From NCBI RefSeq assembly GCF_003122325.1, contig NZ_QFBC01000001.1, positions 682,001-746,000 on the forward strand: 64,000 bases of DNA, written 5' to 3'. A program made the position numbers and the translations under genes. The number at the start of each line of letters is the position of its first letter. Position 1 is the stretch's first letter. A model generated the notes under the pieces. That model had not been told where the DNA came from, made no database searches, and was given only the letters and a program-made list of their open reading frames with translations. Of the stretch, positions 59,213 through 64,000 are shown in pieces. The stretch is from Rhizobium album (lineage in GTDB: Bacteria > Pseudomonadota > Alphaproteobacteria > Rhizobiales > Rhizobiaceae).

Positions 59213-61102
59213 TCAGTTTGCCGGCGCCTTGCGCACGACGATGCCGAATTCGTCGTTTTCGCGCACCTGCTTCAAGCGCTCCTCGGCCTGCACCGCCTCG
59301 CGCTGGCGATCCCACATCGAGGCATAGAGGCCGCCGTCGTGCTGCATGAGCTCGGCATGTGAGCCACGCTCGGCGATCTCGCCGCCCTTGAGCACGATGA
59401 TCTCGTCGGCGCCGATGACGGTCGATAGCCGGTGGGCGATGATCAGCGTCGTGCGGTTCTTGGACACGATGTCGAGCGCGGTCTGGATTTCCCGTTCCGT
59501 CGTGGTGTCCAGCGCCGATGTCGCCTCATCGAGAATGAGGATCGGCGGGGCCTTGAGCACGGTGCGGGCAATGGCGACGCGCTGTTTTTCACCACCCGAC
59601 AGTTTGAGGCCGCGTTCGCCCACCTTGGTGTCGTAGCCGTCGGGCAGGTGGCTGATGAACGTGCCGATCTGGGCGATCTCGGCCGCAGCCTTCATCTCCT
59701 CTTCGCTTGCCGCGGGGCGGCCGTAGCGGATGTTGTAGGCGATCGTGTCGTTGAACAGCACCGTATCCTGCGGCACCATGCCGATTGCCGCCCGCAGGCT
59801 CTTCTGGGTGACGGTGCGGATGTCCTGGCCGTCGATGGTGATGGAACCCTGCTGGATATCGTAGAAGCGATACAGCAGCCGCGAGATCGTCGACTTGCCG
59901 GCGCCGGAAGGGCCGACGACGGCGACGGTCTTGCCGGCCGGGACCTCGAAGGAGATGCCCTTGAGGATGGGGCGTTCCGGGTCGTAGTAAAAATGCACGT
60001 CCTTGAAGACGATGCCGCCCTGGCGGATGTCGAGTTCTCGTGCGTCCGGCGCATCGTTGATTTCGGCTTCCACTTCGAGCAGTTCGAACATCTGCTCGAT
60101 ATCCGTGAGGCCCTGGCGGATTTCGCGGTAGACGAAGCCGATGAAATTCAGCGGCACGGCAAGCTGCAGCAGCATCGAGTTGATGAAGACGAAATCGCCG
60201 ATCGTCTGTTCGCCGCGCTGCACGGCCAAGCCGGACATCACCAGCATGACGGTGGTGCCGAGGCCGAAGATGACGGCCTGGCCGAAGTTCAGCCAGCCGA
60301 GGGAGGTCCAGACCTGCGTCGCCGATTTTTCGTAGCGCTCCATCGACGCGTCGAAACGGCGGGCCTCCATCTGCTCGTTGCCGAAATATTTGACGGTCTC
60401 GAAATTCAGGAGCGAATCGATCGCCTTGGTGTTGGCGTCGGTATCGCTGTCGTTCATCGAACGGCGGATGGAGATGCGCCAGTCGCTGGCGCGCACGGTG
60501 AACCAGATATAGGCCCAGACGGTCACGGCCGTGACGAGCAGATAGGAAAAACCGTAACCCCACCAGAAGATCGCCGCCGTCAGCAGGAATTCGATGAAGG
60601 TCGGCACGCTGTTGAGGATGGTGAAGCGGACGATCGTCTCGATGCCCTTGGTGCCGCGTTCGATGATGCGCGACAGGCCGCCCGTCTTGCGTTCGAGGTG
60701 GAACCGCAGCGACAACTGGTGCATGTGCACGAAGGTGCGGTAGGCGAGCTGGCGCACGGCATATTGGCCGACGCGGGCAAACAGCGCGTCCCGCAGCTGG
60801 TTGAGCCCCTGCTGCAGGATGCGCGCCACGTTGTAGGCGATGATCAGGGCCGTGGCGCCGAGCATGATGGCCGGCAGGATGCCCGCCGCGTCCATCTTGC
60901 CGTTCAGCGCATCGGTGGTCCACTTGAAGAAATAGGGAACGGAGAGCAGGACGATCTTTGCGATCACCAGAAGAACGCTGGCCCAGATCACCCGCGATTT
61001 CAGGTCGGGACGCTCCGTCGGCCACATGTAGGGCCAGAGGTTGAGCAGGGTATGAAAAGGGTTCCTGGAATCCGCCGAGATCGTCTTTTTCTTCGTTGCC
61101 AT
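59213..61102 (-). CDS. Atm1/ABCB7-like ABC exporter
   Basis: A 629-residue half-transporter. The membrane domain (about 35-345) has six helices and the Atm1-type sequence IDSLLNFETVKYFGNEQMEA. The ATPase domain has Walker A GPSGAGKSTISRLLYR, the signature LKLSGGEKQRVAIARTVLKA and Walker B PILILDEATSALDTTT. Atm1-family exporters move glutathione conjugates or sulfur species needed for Fe-S or heavy-metal handling. It has its own spacing of 110 bases to psd. The start ATG at 61102 has AGGAGGC upstream. Confidence 0.94.
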   Translation of the reverse strand: MATKKKTISADSRNPFHTLLNLWPYMWPTERPDLKSRVIWASVLLVIAKIVLLSVPYFFKWTTDALNGKMDAAGILPAIMLGATALIIAYNVARILQQGLNQLRDALFARVGQYAVRQLAYRTFVHMHQLSLRFHLERKTGGLSRIIERGTKGIETIVRFTILNSVPTFIEFLLTAAIFWWGYGFSYLLVTAVTVWAYIWFTVRASDWRISIRRSMNDSDTDANTKAIDSLLNFETVKYFGNEQMEARRFDASMERYEKSATQVWTSLGWLNFGQAVIFGLGTTVMLVMSGLAVQRGEQTIGDFVFINSMLLQLAVPLNFIGFVYREIRQGLTDIEQMFELLEVEAEINDAPDARELDIRQGGIVFKDVHFYYDPERPILKGISFEVPAGKTVAVVGPSGAGKSTISRLLYRFYDIQQGSITIDGQDIRTVTQKSLRAAIGMVPQDTVLFNDTIAYNIRYGRPAASEEEMKAAAEIAQIGTFISHLPDGYDTKVGERGLKLSGGEKQRVAIARTVLKAPPILILDEATSALDTTTEREIQTALDIVSKNRTTLIIAHRLSTVIGADEIIVLKGGEIAERGSHAELMQHDGGLYASMWDRQREAVQAEERLKQVRENDEFGIVVRKAPAN

Positions 61103-61244
61103 GCGGCCTCCTGGAAATGCCCAGCGTCAAATACAAAAAGCGGCGGGCCCGCAGAGGCGCCGCCGCATCACGCACATAGGTTCTTTGCCCCGGGAAGACA
61201 ATGGCGCGGCCTCAACTTCACCGGCCGGGCCGTATATGGAAGCG

Positions 61245-61282
61245 GGCAAAATAACGGCACGCAGGGTTTCCCCTGCGTGCCC
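61245..61282 (-). terminator. Rho-independent terminator of the LysM gene
   Basis: On the minus strand GGCACGCAGGG-gaaa-CCCTGCGTGCC, a perfect 11-base stem, then GTTATTTTG. It separates the LysM gene from the ABC exporter gene. Confidence 0.8.
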
Positions 61283-61305
61283 GAAAAGCGGATGGATTGG
61301 GCGGC

Positions 61306-63558
61306 TCAGTTGAGCGGATCGCCGTGCAGGCGCTTACGGTGCAGCTCTTCCGAATCCGGCCGCGCATCCTTCGGCAGGCCGAAGATCTGGCCGGGGCGGA
61401 TACGGTCAGGATTGTTGATCTGCTCGCGGTTGGCCACGTAGATCGTCGTATAGCGCACGCCCATGCCGTAGACCCGGCGCGAAATCTGCCACAATGTGTC
61501 GCCGCGGCGGATGATGACGGAATTCTTGCTCTCCGTCAGCGGCGCCTGGGCGATGACCACCGGGTCTCCACCGGCGCCGGCGCTCGAGTTTGCCTCGGCA
61601 TTGGCGGTTTCCGTCGTGCTTTCGCTTGCCGGCTTCGGCCGTGCCGCCGTCTCTTCGCCGATTTCGTCTCCGAATTTCAGCGTGTCGGCAATCAGCGCGC
61701 CGACCCTGTCGAGGGCTGCCGCCATCGCCTTGGCGTCGCGCGGAACGGCTTGCAGCGCCTGCAATGCCGTGCCTGCACTTTCGGAGGTTTTTGTCGCAAT
61801 CGTCTTGAAGGTATCCGGCGCATCGAGCGCCGGGCGGAATTCCGCCAGCGATTTCAGGGCGATTTCCGTCGACGAGCGGGCGGCGGCCAATTCTTCGCCG
61901 CCGGGAAGGCGACCGTTGGCGAAGAGGTTGCGAAGCAGCGTATAGGCGGTCGCCAGGTCGCTGCGCAGACGCCGGAACTTGACGTCCGTCGTCGCCTGGG
62001 CAACGATCTCTTCCGCAGCAGGCGTCTGGGCCGCAACGGTGATGTTGCCGGCTGGACGGTTGAACGGAACCGAGGCACGCACCAGCGGCTTGCCGGATGC
62101 ATCCAGCATATCGACGCCGATGGTATGATCGCCGACGGCAAGCTCCATGACGCCTTCGACCACGAAATGGCCCTCGGGTTCGGTCACGGATCTGCCGATC
62201 AGCTTCTCGTCGGCATAAGCGGCAACGGTCGCACCCGATCTGGCGGTGCCGGCGACAAAGATCTTGTTGCCCTCGATCTCGACGGCGGTGACCTTGATCT
62301 GCGGTTGCTGCTGCGGCTTGGTGGTGATGGCTGCCTGTTCTCCCGACGTCCCGGAGGTCTTGGACGCCGTATCGTCGACAGCGATGGCCGGTGCGGACGA
62401 GGACAGGTCGTTGGAGCCGGCGGGCAGGTCAGGCAGGCCGACGGCGGTTTCCTGGCTGTCCTGCTGCTGGTTATCCTGGGTCTGCTGCTGCGCCGGCTTC
62501 GCGTCGGTGTTCGCTTCGGTCGGGGCGGTGATGATGCGGCTGGCCTTGCCGGGCGTGGTGATCATCGCCAGCAACTCGCCGCTCTCGGTCTTAGGTATGG
62601 AGACAGTGGCGACTTCTTCGGAAACGGTGGTCTTGCCGTCTTTGTCGGTGGCCTTCAGCGTCAGCTGGTGGTCGCCGGCCGGCAGCGGGTCGTCGAGAAC
62701 TGCAGCGAAGTCGCCGGTGGAATCGACGCTGAGCGAACTGATCACTGTCTCGCCGTTGAGGATGTCGAGCTTGGTATTGGGCTCCGCCTTGCCGGCAATG
62801 ACGGTCGATCCGTCCGGCTCGACGCGCAGCACGTCGAAGGCGGGAACCGTCTCGTCGGAAGCGGTCTGTCCCGACGCCTGCTTTGAGCCTTGATCGGAGG
62901 TCTGCCCGGAGTCCTGGCCGGAGACTTGCGATGCATCCGAAGCCGCGTCGTTGGACGTGCCGGTGCCGGCAGCAGGCTTGTCTTCCGTCAGTGGCAGGGA
63001 GGCGTCGCGCGTCGTTTTCTCGGCCGTTTCGACCGGCTTGCCCGTCAGGAAGCCTTCAAGCTGGTTCAGCGCCTCGAGTGCGGCGGCGGGCTCGACCGGC
63101 AGCGCCTGCAGGATGGCGAGGGCCTTGGCGGCGCCGTCGCGGAATTTCGCCAGCGAGGCGGTGACCGTCGCGTCGAGGCCGGCCGGCAGTTCGAACTCCG
63201 CAATGGCGCGGATCGTTGTCTCCGCCTTCGCCTTGGCGCCGGCGAGTGCCTGCGCTTCCGGCGCCTTGCCGCCGATGAACAGGGCCTTGAGGTCCGCCGT
63301 CGCGGCGATGGCATCCGCCGAAAGGCGGCCCATCTTCTGGGTGACGGTTGCGACATCCTCGACTGCCGGGGTCTGTTTTTCGGGCTCCGTCTTGGTATCC
63401 TGGGCGGTGTTGCCCGCGGTCTCGCTGACGATCTGGCTTGCCTTGTCGCCCGCCGGCTGCTTGTCGCCGGTCACCCGCGGAAGCACGAAAAAGACCATCA
63501 ATGCGGCGGCCGCCACAAGGACCAACAGTGCCAGCAAACCGGCCCGGTTATTCTTCAT
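61306..63558 (-). CDS. LysM-domain membrane-anchored protein with Ig-like repeats
   Basis: A 750-residue protein. A single N-terminal membrane anchor (MKNNRAGLLALLVLVAAAAL) is followed by a low-complexity Thr/Glu/Ala region, Ig-like or big-type segments (for example VIAGKAEPNTKLDIL and DGKTTVSEEVATVSIP; KIFVAGTARSGATVAAYAD) and a C-terminal LysM domain (RRGDTLWQISRRVYGMGVRY, INNPDRIRPGQIFGLP) that binds peptidoglycan. Long Gln-rich linkers lie between. It is probably an envelope scaffold. The ATG at 63558 gives the anchor; the frame runs on upstream to 63807 without it. Confidence 0.87.
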   Translation of the reverse strand: MKNNRAGLLALLVLVAAAALMVFFVLPRVTGDKQPAGDKASQIVSETAGNTAQDTKTEPEKQTPAVEDVATVTQKMGRLSADAIAATADLKALFIGGKAPEAQALAGAKAKAETTIRAIAEFELPAGLDATVTASLAKFRDGAAKALAILQALPVEPAAALEALNQLEGFLTGKPVETAEKTTRDASLPLTEDKPAAGTGTSNDAASDASQVSGQDSGQTSDQGSKQASGQTASDETVPAFDVLRVEPDGSTVIAGKAEPNTKLDILNGETVISSLSVDSTGDFAAVLDDPLPAGDHQLTLKATDKDGKTTVSEEVATVSIPKTESGELLAMITTPGKASRIITAPTEANTDAKPAQQQTQDNQQQDSQETAVGLPDLPAGSNDLSSSAPAIAVDDTASKTSGTSGEQAAITTKPQQQPQIKVTAVEIEGNKIFVAGTARSGATVAAYADEKLIGRSVTEPEGHFVVEGVMELAVGDHTIGVDMLDASGKPLVRASVPFNRPAGNITVAAQTPAAEEIVAQATTDVKFRRLRSDLATAYTLLRNLFANGRLPGGEELAAARSSTEIALKSLAEFRPALDAPDTFKTIATKTSESAGTALQALQAVPRDAKAMAAALDRVGALIADTLKFGDEIGEETAARPKPASESTTETANAEANSSAGAGGDPVVIAQAPLTESKNSVIIRRGDTLWQISRRVYGMGVRYTTIYVANREQINNPDRIRPGQIFGLPKDARPDSEELHRKRLHGDPLN

Positions 63559-63893
63559 CTCGATTCTCCAAGCGGATCGCCCGCCATATTCCCCACTGCA
63601 TGTCCTCAAGCTTTGAAACGTCTCTGCAGGGCCGGTCCTTGCGGACCCGCCGCGCCTTGCATCCGTGGCGCCTGGCAACAGCCGGCTCCGGTCAGGTCGA
63701 GGACCTTGCCGAACCGGCATCCCCGCAGCATGGACGCGTTGACGCGCACTGGAAAAACTTGAGGAAACCCTACTGAAACTGCTAACGATTCCTGCTGCTT
63801 TGCACAAGCATTCTCCGCCGCCGGCACAGGTTAAGCGCCGATTTTTCCGTCAATTTTCTTGACGCAGCAGGTGCAGCATAGTTCTCTGCACCC
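63559..63893. other. Gene-free divergent promoter region
   Basis: About 335 bases between the divergent LysM and LOG-family genes. I see no supported gene. AT-richer sequence around 63835-63865 (ATTTTTCCGTCAATTTTCTTG) probably belongs to the LOG promoter. Confidence 0.45.
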
Positions 63894-64000
63894 ATGACTG
63901 ATCAAACTGTTCCGATTCGATCCATCTGCGTCTACTGCGGCTCCCGGCCGGGGCGCGACCCTTCCCATATCGAGGCAGGCCGTGCGCTCGGCAAGTCGAT
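63894..64000 (+). CDS. LOG-family (TIGR00730) protein, 5' end only
   Basis: The first 35 codons of a gene cut by the window edge: MTDQTVPIRSICVYCGSRPG, then RDPSHIEAGRALGKS. The segment ICVYCGSRPG and the following helix are the typical start of LOG-family Rossmann proteins, nucleotide 5'-monophosphate phosphoribohydrolases that include cytokinin-activating enzymes. The catalytic motif lies beyond the end of the window. Confidence 0.85.
   Translation, partial: MTDQTVPIRSICVYCGSRPGRDPSHIEAGRALGKS

Noticed and set aside
59432-61441. A 669-codon plus-strand frame.
   Set aside because: Antisense to the Atm1-like exporter; no recognisable domain.
1-64000. CRISPR arrays, rRNA genes, insertion sequences and phage defence operons.
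   Set aside because: No regularly spaced short repeats, rRNA-like sequence, intact transposase or recognisable defence gene set was seen on either strand.

Overview
This window (about 62% GC by eye, dense genes, few insertions) looks like a stretch of chromosome from an alphaproteobacterium of the family Rhizobiaceae (Rhizobium, Agrobacterium or Sinorhizobium type). The evidence is the gene order slt-dapA-smpB-NYN-rpoZ-rsh and acpS-lepB-rnc-era, RopA/Omp2-type porins, a minCDE operon preceded by a CtrA-type box, a psd-pssA pair, and two palindromic intergenic repeats of the kind scattered through rhizobial genomes. The species cannot be named from the sequence.

Layout. 1-6.7 kb: a membrane protein, AMP nucleosidase, a glutathione S-transferase, a Sel1-like small protein, a histidinol-phosphate-type aminotransferase and two PilZ-like proteins. 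6.9-10.3 kb: a secreted caspase-fold protein whose C-terminal half is a 346-residue Sel1 plus peptidoglycan-binding-like module present twice. 10.6-14.9 kb: ferredoxin-reductase-type flavoprotein, HpcH/HpaI aldolase, BON protein, tRNA-Ser(GCU) with a decayed recombinase fragment beside it, and an HxlR regulator divergent from a secreted SnoaL-like protein. 15.2-18.3 kb: minCDE and an EAL protein. 18.6-20.1 kb: small proteins and a GntR/FCD regulator with a perfect operator-like palindrome. 20.7-25.8 kb: three paralogous porins, the last two convergent and flanking a tyrosine recombinase. 25.9-47.5 kb: mostly housekeeping genes: hydrolase, lytic transglycosylase, dapA, smpB, globin-coupled chemoreceptor, NYN protein, rpoZ, rsh, acpS, lepB, rnc, era, Crp/Fnr regulator, response regulator, recO, MOSC, HD and DUF2339 proteins. 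47.6-64 kb: PAS-GGDEF-EAL protein, sodC, MscS channel, a ygfZ-HD-phosphatase operon, conserved hypotheticals, NUDIX, YnfA, SRAP protein, pssA/psd, an Atm1-like ABC exporter, a LysM protein and the start of a LOG-family gene.

How the genes work together. Several genes concern the envelope and division: MinCDE, lytic transglycosylase, DapA, LysM and caspase/Sel1 proteins, Psd/PssA (phosphatidylethanolamine synthesis), porins and MscS. Another set handles stress and translation control: Rsh for (p)ppGpp, omega, SmpB, RNase III and Era. Cyclic di-GMP signalling recurs in two PilZ-like proteins and two EAL proteins.

The most unusual part is the porin locus. Two nearly identical porin genes face each other across a solitary, AT-richer tyrosine recombinase gene. 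The start region of the third porin is a perfect 12-bp inverted repeat with the Shine-Dalgarno in its 5-base loop, and the second porin has a shorter version. This could be a recombination or gene-conversion locus like Brucella omp2, or a translational control hairpin. Other items worth checking are the duplicated caspase module, the recombinase scar at tRNA-Ser, and small genes such as the 38-codon ORF at 13121-13237 and the 49-codon ORF at 57018-57167.
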